Assembly: GCA_023230025.1 (NCBI GenBank)
Contig: JALNYD010000146.1
Coordinates: 1-6,824 of the forward strand
Direction: 5' to 3'
DNA from: Candidatus Cloacimonadota bacterium
GTDB taxonomy: Bacteria > Cloacimonadota > Cloacimonadia > Cloacimonadales > Cloacimonadaceae
DNA length: 6,824 bases
Position 1 is the first letter of the stretch. Every line of letters starts with the position of its first letter. The notes under the pieces are model-generated. The model was not told the origin of the DNA. It worked only from the letters and a program-made list of their open reading frames with translations, and searched no databases. Both the position numbers and the translations under genes were made by a program. Below, in pieces: positions 1-5,952 of this stretch.

Positions 1-159
1 AAGTCTATATAAAAATAGGGAGAGGAGATTTGTATAAATATTTTCCTGATTAATAGTCTCTGAATCCCAATCGGGAAGCATATCCACTAAATCCATTGCT
101 TTCTGAATTCGATGGATATCATAGAGAGACAAATTGAATATATCCGAACTTACTTTCAT
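1..159 (-). CDS. Unrecognised protein coupled to viperin, 3' end beyond the window
   Basis: An open frame starts at an ATG (157-159) whose last two bases are the first two of the viperin stop codon, giving an ATGA overlap. It stays open for 53 codons to the window edge. The visible protein begins MKVSSDIFNLSLYDIHRIQK and ends NLLSLFLYRL. It is acidic in the middle (MDLVDMLPDWDSE) and becomes hydrophobic towards the visible end. I do not recognise a family. No Walker A (GxxxxGK[ST]) appears in these residues, although nucleotide kinases usually carry one near the N-terminus, so it does not look like the CMPK2-type kinases found beside some viperins. The overlap argues for translation coupled to viperin and a role in the same response. 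The frame has no stop and an exact overlap, so I think it is real, but the length and function cannot be seen here. Confidence 0.66.
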   Translation of the reverse strand, partial: MKVSSDIFNLSLYDIHRIQKAMDLVDMLPDWDSETINQENIYTNLLSLFLYRL

Positions 160-1034
160 GTGAATCTCATCTCTTTATTTCCATCAAGCTGGCATAAACC
201 CTTCCAATCATATATTCCCCCTCTATCCAGATATTTGTCAGAATCAACTAATTTATCGACTCCCTGCTCGAGAATATCATCTAATTCATACAAAGTGATT
301 TTTCTTCCCACATCTGATTTCACCTGCCCGTTGGGCATGATCATGAAGTATGAGCCCTCCATATCATCCACCGACTCAAATACCGGATACACGCCCGGAC
401 CAAGACAGAGAGAGCTGTGACGTTCGGCAAACTCCCGGAACTGTGCACTGCTTACACAGAGACCAATAGATGATGTATCGTTTTCACCGTCGATCACGAG
501 CATCTGCATAACTTTCCAGCGGTCAGGTTTCATCATCTGGATCAATGGATGCATATTTTCCTGCCAAGTAAGCGATGTGACCGTTGTATTCACCTTTAGA
601 TGAATTCCTGCTTCATGAACGAGGGCCGCCGCATTCAGGGCATTTGTTACATGCTCACCTCTTCCACGACCCATCGCCGCCTCAACCGTATCAAGGCATG
701 AATCAACGGAGAGAGCGATCCAATCCACACTCCCGGAAAGCTGCGAGACCATATTTTGATTCAGATGAGAGCCATTGGTCGTAACTGAAACTGTCATTCC
801 AAGATTCTTTGCCTCTTTACAGTAATCCGGAAGCCTTGGATGAAGGAGCGGTTCTCCTCCTGCGAAATTGATCTTTTCAATACCCGAATCACTGAGTTTT
901 TTCAGAAGTATTTTGCCCTCTTCAAAGGAAACCTCATGTTTTCCAAGATTCTGGGCAAAACAGAAACGACATGCGTAGTTACAGCGGTTGGTGATGTGCC
1001 AGTTCACGGATTTGATGACGGATTCGGATGTCAT
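156..1034 (-). CDS. pVip: Prokaryotic viperin (radical SAM ddhNTP synthase)
   Basis: The 292-residue protein is a radical SAM enzyme of the viperin family. It should bind a 4Fe-4S cluster through C18, C22 and C25 (CNYACRFCF), and S-adenosylmethionine through the GGEP motif at 59-62, within KINFAGGEPLL. Other stretches match animal viperin closely: MGRGRGEHV (121-129) resembles the IGRGQG region, RWKVMQMLVIDGEN (172-185) resembles RWKVFQCLLIEGEN, followed by FAERH (202-206), SYFMIMPNGQV (228-238) and RGGIYDW (271-277). Viperins convert CTP, and in prokaryotes also GTP or UTP, to 3'-deoxy-3',4'-didehydro nucleotides that terminate phage RNA synthesis. The preferred nucleotide cannot be read from the sequence. 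No N-terminal membrane helix is present, as expected for a prokaryotic form. The chosen start leaves about 10 residues before the NWHITNRC strand, which is typical. It is divergent from a CARF/winged-helix gene and overlaps a downstream gene by four bases. Confidence 0.95.
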   Translation of the reverse strand: MTSESVIKSVNWHITNRCNYACRFCFAQNLGKHEVSFEEGKILLKKLSDSGIEKINFAGGEPLLHPRLPDYCKEAKNLGMTVSVTTNGSHLNQNMVSQLSGSVDWIALSVDSCLDTVEAAMGRGRGEHVTNALNAAALVHEAGIHLKVNTTVTSLTWQENMHPLIQMMKPDRWKVMQMLVIDGENDTSSIGLCVSSAQFREFAERHSSLCLGPGVYPVFESVDDMEGSYFMIMPNGQVKSDVGRKITLYELDDILEQGVDKLVDSDKYLDRGGIYDWKGLCQLDGNKEMRFT

Positions 1035-1057
1035 ACATTATTGTGGCCGACATGGAT

Positions 1058-1066
1058 GCATATAGC
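1058..1066 (-). promoter_or_regulatory. Putative TATA box for viperin
   Basis: Read on the minus strand this is GCTATATGC. Its centre lies 28 bases before the A of the viperin ATG. Archaeal TATA boxes usually centre about 26-27 bases before transcription start, so the transcript would begin within a base or two of the start codon, that is, essentially leaderless. This agrees with the lack of a ribosome binding site. A clear purine-rich BRE is not visible, so this stays tentative. Confidence 0.42.
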
Positions 1067-1072
1067 AAACTT

Positions 1073-1097
1073 GAAACAGTTTCTACATATTGGAAAC
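1073..1097. promoter_or_regulatory. Candidate operator: GAAAC palindrome plus direct repeat
   Basis: GAAACAGTTTC at 1073-1083 is a 5-bp inverted repeat around a central A. A second GAAAC at 1093-1097 starts exactly 20 bp after the first, close to two helical turns, so both would face the same side of the DNA. The elements lie just upstream of the viperin TATA-like box and flank the weaker box of the rightward gene. The obvious candidate binder is the divergently encoded CARF/winged-helix protein. Binding is inference; the repeats are seen directly. Confidence 0.4.
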
Positions 1098-1128
1098 TAT
1101 TATGATGTCCGGAATGTAACTTACCATC

Positions 1129-1914
1129 ATGTCAGATGAACATATCCTCTTCATCAGTGCCGGAGCAAGTATCAATAAAACATATTCAATAACTGCAGAA
1201 GAGATGAAGCCAACCCATGTCATTGTTCTGGCTGAAGAAAGCATATTTCATGATTATGAGGCTGATTCAGATTTCCTTAAAGAGGAAAAGCCTAAGATCC
1301 GTCAGGCTATTGAAGGAGTAAGGCAGCAGGTTGAACTCGACGGAAGGAGGGAGTTTTCCCTTGTGCATCTCCCCAGACTGGATCAGGATATCATTCGCGG
1401 GACTGTGCTAAAGATCCGTAACGATCACAAGGATGCACAGTTTTCGTTTAATGTCACGGGAGGGACGGCCCTATTTTCTACGAGCCTTTTTCTTATGGCT
1501 ATCTGGCTTGGTGGCAGGGTGTGTATTACAAGAATTGAGGATCCATTCATCGAACTGAGAATTCCAAAAATGTCACTCAAAGAACTTGAAGAGAATCCAG
1601 ATCTCATGAAAATTATCCGGATTCTTGGAGGTGAGAGTAAAAATAAGATCCGGATGAATGATAAAGAAAATACTCGAAACAAGAGTTCACGGATGAATGA
1701 TACATGGATGAGAAACAAGGAAATTCTCCGGGAACTCGATGTGATAAAATCCGTTTCCGAACGTGTGAGCAAAAATGATCAGGTGAACCAGACAAGAGAT
1801 ATGAAAAAACTCATAAGCTGGGATCTTGTCGAGGAAAAGAAAGAGGGAAGAGAGAGTTTGTATCGTCTGACTTCAGATGGAATATTCGCGCACAATATTT
1901 TCAAAGAGCAATAA
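1129..1914 (+). CDS. CARF-like / winged-helix transcription regulator
   Basis: The 261-residue protein has two parts. Residues 1-150 look like a CARF-type Rossmann fold: a first strand HILFISAGAS (5-14) with a small-residue turn, a second strand HVIVLAEES (30-38), and the signature FNVTGGTALFSTSLFLMAIWL (107-127), in which NxTGGT corresponds to the nucleotide-binding loop of CARF proteins such as Csm6, Csx1 and Csa3. Residues about 195-261 look like a winged helix: helices NKEILRELDVIKSVSERV and NQTRDMKKLISWDLV, then a wing (EEKKEGRESLYRLTSDG). A charged linker with an internal duplication joins them. This architecture is that of Csa3 and HFX_2341/DUF6293-type regulators. CARF domains typically bind cyclic oligoadenylates or related nucleotides. 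No HEPN or other nuclease domain is fused. The start is the only ATG placed just before the first strand. No CRISPR array or cas gene is visible here, so the likely target is the adjacent viperin operon. Confidence 0.8.
   Translation: MSDEHILFISAGASINKTYSITAEEMKPTHVIVLAEESIFHDYEADSDFLKEEKPKIRQAIEGVRQQVELDGRREFSLVHLPRLDQDIIRGTVLKIRNDHKDAQFSFNVTGGTALFSTSLFLMAIWLGGRVCITRIEDPFIELRIPKMSLKELEENPDLMKIIRILGGESKNKIRMNDKENTRNKSSRMNDTWMRNKEILRELDVIKSVSERVSKNDQVNQTRDMKKLISWDLVEEKKEGRESLYRLTSDGIFAHNIFKEQ
1651..1725 (+). repeat. Imperfect tandem duplication inside the regulator gene
   Basis: A 13-base sequence CGGATGAATGATA occurs at 1651-1663 and again at 1690-1702, and GAAACAAG occurs at 1676-1683 and 1712-1719. 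Together they define two adjacent units of 39 and 36 bases, differing by one codon. They encode RMNDKENTRNKSS and RMNDTWMRNKEI, residues 175-199, in the linker between the CARF-like and winged-helix domains. The frame is kept, so the duplication lengthened the linker without breaking the gene. Confidence 0.6.
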
Positions 1915-2016
1915 TGGTGTTTGTGCGTAACAGTAATTATGCGCAATTATCCATATCTGGAGCAAAATAGCCAGCATAATCTGAATCTATAAAATCAGGA
2001 TAAGATGGTTAAAACC
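1915..2016. terminator. Convergent intergenic region with oligo-T runs
   Basis: The rightward regulator gene and the leftward HEPN gene end tail to tail here. On the minus strand TTTT runs follow the HEPN stop at 2011-2014, 1991-1994 and 1964-1967, the first inside GGTTTTAACC, which suits archaeal oligo-T termination. The plus strand has no T4 run in the gap. Its first T5 runs are at 2051-2055 and 2063-2067, inside the 3' end of the HEPN gene, so the two transcripts may overlap. I see no strong GC-rich hairpin and no small gene here. Confidence 0.35.
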
Positions 2017-3006
2017 TCACGTCATATCGGGTACACTTTGCGGTAAAGTATTTTTCTCGCCATTTTTAATCACAGCGGGATCATCTAATAAATATGACAT
2101 TTCACCAAGCAGATCAAGAGTGATTTTGGTATATTTTTGGAGTTGTGGAAAATGCTTTATCAAAGGCAGTTCTTTGGTGTAATAGGATAACGGGTCAATA
2201 TCCTCATCTATTTCAGGCAATTCTCCTTTAATAAATGGATATCTGGACAACTGTTCGTGTGATGAGAGAATGATTGATAAAATAACTAGGAGAATGCCAA
2301 CTTCAAAGAGAAGAAGCATATACGAGGCACGAGCACGATAGATTTCCAGAGAAGCTTTTGATTGAATTTTCATTAACTCCAGATAAGAGAGGAGTTCATC
2401 CTGTTTTTCCTGCGGGATGGAGTGTTCTTTACATAATTCTATAAATGCGATTTCCATTTTTTTGAGGAAAGTATCTATATTATTTTCCCACTGTTCTTTG
2501 GTTACTTTTTTTGAGTAGATATTTTTATACCCCTCAGCAAATGACGAATGCATCTCTTTCATCTCGCTTATCATAGAGGATAAGGCGTCTTCATCCAGAC
2601 AGTAATACCTTTTACAGTCATTTATTATGGAAATAAAGACTTTTTGATTTTCCACTAACTCCTTTGATCCCTGTTCATAATCTACACCCATCTTAGCTGA
2701 AAGAGATGCTGCAATTTCCTGAGCATCGTTATTTTTATTAATCGCCTTTTGCATCTGCAATTGTTTCATGACAGGCGCGGAAAACATTTTTAGCGGATGG
2801 TGATTCAGCTTAGAAACTTTTGATTCCCACAAGGATGTGCGAATACCATAATATTTGAGGGATTTTTCTATGGATTGCTGAAGCGAAAATACTGCAAGAG
2901 GATACCGTTTGTGCCGATAAAGGAGTTTGGAGGCATCCAGATCTTCAATTGCCATCCGGTAAAAATCTATTGCCTGTTCTCTAGTGTAGACAATATTTTC
3001 TGTCAT
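2017..3006 (-). CDS. HEPN-domain protein with hydrophobic helix, at the end of the hsd operon
   Basis: The 329-residue protein starts like a HEPN domain of the PF05168 type: AIDFYRMAIEDLDASKLLY (12-30) then RYPLAVFSLQQSIEKSLKYYG (34-54), the two-helix hairpin of that family, followed by NHHPLKMF (68-75), which sits where the catalytic H of the family lies. A helical insert of about 130 residues follows. Next comes a long helix containing a nearly uncharged stretch (229-249, MLLLFEVGILLVILSIIL), then LSRYP (253-257) and a last helix (281-307), resembling the C-terminal half of a HEPN fold. Many HEPN proteins are RNases, but no R-x(4-6)-H pair is present; K63 lies where an arginine would be expected. 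It may be a variant or inactive domain. The hydrophobic stretch could be a membrane anchor or a buried core helix. It lies 13 bases after hsdS, so it is probably co-transcribed. Its GC content is clearly lower than that of hsdM, suggesting separate acquisition. Confidence 0.75.
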   Translation of the reverse strand: MTENIVYTREQAIDFYRMAIEDLDASKLLYRHKRYPLAVFSLQQSIEKSLKYYGIRTSLWESKVSKLNHHPLKMFSAPVMKQLQMQKAINKNNDAQEIAASLSAKMGVDYEQGSKELVENQKVFISIINDCKRYYCLDEDALSSMISEMKEMHSSFAEGYKNIYSKKVTKEQWENNIDTFLKKMEIAFIELCKEHSIPQEKQDELLSYLELMKIQSKASLEIYRARASYMLLLFEVGILLVILSIILSSHEQLSRYPFIKGELPEIDEDIDPLSYYTKELPLIKHFPQLQKYTKITLDLLGEMSYLLDDPAVIKNGEKNTLPQSVPDMT

Positions 3007-3019
3007 GAGTATATCCCGC

Positions 3020-4483
3020 TTATTTTCCGTGGGTGGGAATCCGGTCGCAAAGCCCCATCAGCTCTTCAACCCGCTCGACGATGCGGCGCTGTTCGGCGAG
3101 AGGTGGAAGAGGAAATAATTGATTGGCTATAACATCTGTACTAACACGTTCTTGTCCTGCAGTTCCAGTAAAGGTTTCCATCCCCTTGTATATGAAAAAT
3201 GGGCATTTCACATACCACAAAACATATTGTAAATCTATTCCTGAAGAAAATGACCGAAGAATATGTAATTCAGTAGTTCCAGCTCCATAACCATTAATTA
3301 AATTAGCAAATATTGCTGACTTTTTATTTTGAAAGCAGGGAGTGATTTTCGCAAGACAAAGATCTCCCTCACGAAAATGTGTGAACCCGGATTTCACTTC
3401 TTTCCATTTCCTAGACTCAGACGAATGATGATTGGAATATCCATCATCAATAAGCGTCATAGGTATGAAAGATACTTCCACACCATCATCTAGTTTATTC
3501 CGCGGATTTAGTTCTATAATTGAACCAAGTCTCACCCATTCCCAACTCACTGGTATCTCAAACGGCTTCTCTTCTTCGCTCACCGGTGAAAGAGGCTTAC
3601 CCTTCTTGATCTTCCCCGCTTTAACAAGCCCTTCCCGCTCTTTTTTGATTTTTGCAAGAAGTTCAGCCGCCGTGCCATCCTCGGTTTTTTGTGAAACAAG
3701 TTTCCCTTCGACAGCATACTGGAGAATCGACTGACGGAGAGCACCAGGAAACTCCACCTCAAGTGCGGTAAGTTTCTGCTCTTCCCGGTCATAAGCCTCT
3801 ACGAGGGGCATGAGTTCCTCAATTCTTGCAACAATGCGGTGTTGTTCGGCAAGGGGTGGGAGAGGTATAGGATAGGCTACAAGTTTTTCTTTAGATATAT
3901 TTGGTTGTGCACGGCCAGCACCAGATTTTTTCAATGACGCCCTTTGTGAAATTATGTAATAATTTAAATAACGATTATCAATTCCCACATAAATGTTACA
4001 CACGCAACACGCCTGATTTGTCGTTGCTTCTATTGAAAGGATCCCGGTTTTGCCAATAGTTGCCCCGTATAATGCTACAACTAAAGATCCTATTTTATTG
4101 ATGGGGACACGGGTCTCTTTCGTTGCTAAATCAGTGATTTTCTCATCTGAATGTGTAATAAATCCATCATTGAGATCACCTGATTTTAACCAAGGGATTG
4201 TACCATTGAAATAATATTCCGTTTTTGTCCTGCTTGGAGTTCCACCTGCGGACCAGGTTCCGATATTCCCTAATCTCGTCCATACCCAACTTGCTGGAGT
4301 CGTAAACGGTTGTTCATCTTCAGAAACTTCAGGCAGAACCTCCCCTTTTACTCTAGCTTTTTTTCGCTCCGCTTGAATCCTCTGCAAAAAAACGTTTGCC
4401 GGTTCATCATTTGAATCCTGAGCAACCAGTTTTCCCGAAACCGCCAGCTGGAGGATAGAAGCCTTCAGATTGGATGCCTTCAT
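3020..4483 (-). CDS. hsdS: Type I restriction-modification specificity subunit HsdS
   Basis: The 487-residue protein is the DNA-recognition subunit that directs the HsdM methylase and HsdR nuclease to a bipartite target. It has two target recognition domains, at about residues 62-205 and 308-455. Each begins with a tryptophan-containing strand (SWVWTRLGNI, SWEWVRLGSI) and ends in the conserved motif PLPPLAEQxRIVxRxEELM (207-225 and 458-476). A helical segment SILQxAVxGKLVxQ also occurs twice (9-22 and 252-265), showing the usual pseudo-symmetry of two half-subunits. The start codon overlaps the hsdM stop as ATGA. The protein ends only 11 residues after the second EELM motif (GLCDRIPTHGK), shorter than many relatives, which continue with a helix after LCD. 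The recognition domains are more AT-rich than the conserved helices, typical of exchanged modules. The recognised DNA sequence cannot be predicted. Confidence 0.96.
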   Translation of the reverse strand: MKASNLKASILQLAVSGKLVAQDSNDEPANVFLQRIQAERKKARVKGEVLPEVSEDEQPFTTPASWVWTRLGNIGTWSAGGTPSRTKTEYYFNGTIPWLKSGDLNDGFITHSDEKITDLATKETRVPINKIGSLVVALYGATIGKTGILSIEATTNQACCVCNIYVGIDNRYLNYYIISQRASLKKSGAGRAQPNISKEKLVAYPIPLPPLAEQHRIVARIEELMPLVEAYDREEQKLTALEVEFPGALRQSILQYAVEGKLVSQKTEDGTAAELLAKIKKEREGLVKAGKIKKGKPLSPVSEEEKPFEIPVSWEWVRLGSIIELNPRNKLDDGVEVSFIPMTLIDDGYSNHHSSESRKWKEVKSGFTHFREGDLCLAKITPCFQNKKSAIFANLINGYGAGTTELHILRSFSSGIDLQYVLWYVKCPFFIYKGMETFTGTAGQERVSTDVIANQLFPLPPLAEQRRIVERVEELMGLCDRIPTHGK

Positions 4484-5949
4484 CTCTTCTCCAACACAGA
4501 AACGATTTCAGAAAGGATCTTTGCGATTCTCTCATCTGCCTCCGCCTTCTTCGCGTGGTAATTCGCTAAAAGCTCCATCGGCTCTAAAATCTCCTGAACC
4601 TCATGGGGGAACCCGCATAGATCCAGATTAAATTTCCCTGCCGACAATTCATCTATGGAATACTTTTTCGCCTTCGGGAAACCTTCTGTATCAATAATCT
4701 CCTCACGTGCATTCCACCACGAAACAGCAGGAGCAAAATGTTCCAGCTTCATCGGCTTGGTCTTCGAGAAGTTCTTGTAGCCCTCCGGCATATCTAAGCG
4801 GTAGAACCAGGTCTCCTTTGTTGATCCAGTCTTATCAAAGAACAAAAGATTTGTCGTAATCGACGTGTACGGAGCAAACACACTGTGGGGAAGCCGGATG
4901 ATCGTATGTAAATTACACTCTGCAAACAACTTCTCCTTAATGTTGTACTCCGCCCCCTCAATCCCGAACATAAACCCGTCCGAAAGCACCACTCCAACCC
5001 GACCCATCTGGTTCAGCCGGTACAAAATCAGCACCATAAACAGATCAGCAGTCTCTGAAGTCTGCATATCCACCGGGAAATTACTGAGAACGCTCGACGC
5101 TGTACTCCCCCCGTAAGGAGGATTCATCACCACAACATCGAACTTATCCTCATCCCCGTACTCACGCACATTCTTCGACAAAGAATCACCGTGACGAATA
5201 TTCGGTTCATCCAACCCGTGCAAAAGGAGATTCGTCACGCACAAAAGATGCGGCAAAGCCTTCCATTCACATCCATAAATTGAAGACTGAAGCATTTCCC
5301 GATCTCCCACAGTCTTCACCTGTGGTTCAAGAGCCTTTAAGGTCGAAACAAGAAAACCTCCCGTACCGCATGCAAAATCGGCAACCTTCTCACCCAGTTT
5401 TGGAGAAACCATCTGGATAATAAAATCCGTCACCGCACGCGGCGTGTAAAACTCCCCCGCATTTCCCGCAGACTGCAGACTCTTTAACAGAGCCTCATAG
5501 ATCTCATTGAACGCGTGCTGCTCCTTGTAATCCCCGAAATCAACACCATCGATCTCATTCACCACCTGACGAAGAAGCGTACCGTCCTTCATATAGTTGG
5601 ACATATCCTCCATCGTCAATTTCACGATCGCCTTCTTCATCGGCGTCTTTTCCGTGATCTCGATCTTTTTCAGAGTGGGAAACAATGCATTATTCACGAA
5701 TAAAAGAAGGTCATCTCCCGTCATCGCCTTCCCGTCCTTCTTATCTACTGCCCAGTTTCTCCACCGGCATGGTTCGGGAATGATTGACTTATACGCCGGA
5801 TCCAGAAACTCCCATGCTTCTTCACGCGAATCGTAGACTTTCAAGAACAACATCCAGGCAATCTGCGAAAGACGCTGCGCATCCCCATCCACACCCGAAT
5901 CCTTCCGCATAATGTTCTGGAGACCCTTTATAAATGTACCTAAAGCCAA
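4480..5949 (-). CDS. hsdM: Type I restriction-modification methyltransferase HsdM
   Basis: The 489-residue N6-adenine methyltransferase protects host DNA and forms the core of the HsdR/M/S complex. An N-terminal helical HsdM domain (about 1-145) begins LGTFIKGLQNIMRKDSGVDG. The catalytic Rossmann domain follows, with GEFYTPR (165-171), SAM-binding motif I DFACGTGGF (191-199), and the catalytic motif IV NPPYGG (276-281). LPHSVFAPYTSITTNLLFFD (353-372) is another family hallmark. All key residues are present and the frame is intact. The start codon is TTG, three bases after the hsdR stop. An upstream AGGGAT, 7-12 bases before it, may serve as ribosome binding site, and the resulting N-terminus matches the family. 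The next in-frame ATG (codon 14) would remove conserved residues. The stop overlaps the hsdS start by four bases, so the subunits are translationally coupled. Confidence 0.97.
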   Translation of the reverse strand: MALGTFIKGLQNIMRKDSGVDGDAQRLSQIAWMLFLKVYDSREEAWEFLDPAYKSIIPEPCRWRNWAVDKKDGKAMTGDDLLLFVNNALFPTLKKIEITEKTPMKKAIVKLTMEDMSNYMKDGTLLRQVVNEIDGVDFGDYKEQHAFNEIYEALLKSLQSAGNAGEFYTPRAVTDFIIQMVSPKLGEKVADFACGTGGFLVSTLKALEPQVKTVGDREMLQSSIYGCEWKALPHLLCVTNLLLHGLDEPNIRHGDSLSKNVREYGDEDKFDVVVMNPPYGGSTASSVLSNFPVDMQTSETADLFMVLILYRLNQMGRVGVVLSDGFMFGIEGAEYNIKEKLFAECNLHTIIRLPHSVFAPYTSITTNLLFFDKTGSTKETWFYRLDMPEGYKNFSKTKPMKLEHFAPAVSWWNAREEIIDTEGFPKAKKYSIDELSAGKFNLDLCGFPHEVQEILEPMELLANYHAKKAEADERIAKILSEIVSVLEKR

Positions 5950-5952
5950 AAA

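Larger units (their letters stand above)
1035..1128. promoter_or_regulatory. Divergent promoter region between viperin and the CARF regulator
   Basis: This 94-base gap must carry the promoters of both divergent genes. Neither start codon has a convincing Shine-Dalgarno sequence, which suits leaderless or short-leader archaeal transcripts. For the rightward gene, a weak TATA-like TACATATT at 1084-1091 would place transcription start near 1115, about 14 bases before the ATG. For viperin a better box is listed separately. The two promoters lie only about 25 bp apart with the GAAAC elements between and beside them, so one bound regulator could affect both. The promoter positions are inferred from spacing only. 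Confidence 0.6.

Noticed and set aside
1073..1097. GAAAC repeats as a remnant CRISPR array
   Set aside because: GAAAC is common at the end of CRISPR repeats, but here only five bases recur at 20-bp spacing, with no longer repeat or spacer unit.
112..1139. Plus-strand open frames at 112-420, 584-784 and 840-1139
   Set aside because: They lie antisense to viperin and its coupled neighbour, whose motifs are unmistakable. Their translations show no domain and are rich in residues typical of out-of-frame reading.
1425..1795. Minus-strand frames at 1425-1772 and 1613-1795
   Set aside because: They are antisense to the CARF/winged-helix gene, lack recognisable features, and have no promoter or ribosome binding site.
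1129..1914. CARF protein as a Csm6/Csx1-type RNase
   Set aside because: The C-terminal part reads as a winged helix and no R-x(4-6)-H HEPN motif is present.
1932..1960. TAATT/AATTA inverted repeat around ATGCGC as a hairpin terminator
   Set aside because: The stem has only five A-T pairs and no following T run, so it is too weak to support.
3432..5836. Plus-strand frames (3432-3734, 4865-5116, 5515-5703, 5597-5836) and minus-strand shadows (3580-3792, 4794-4997) over hsdS and hsdM
   Set aside because: All overlap intact hsd genes with strong motifs; none has an independent feature.
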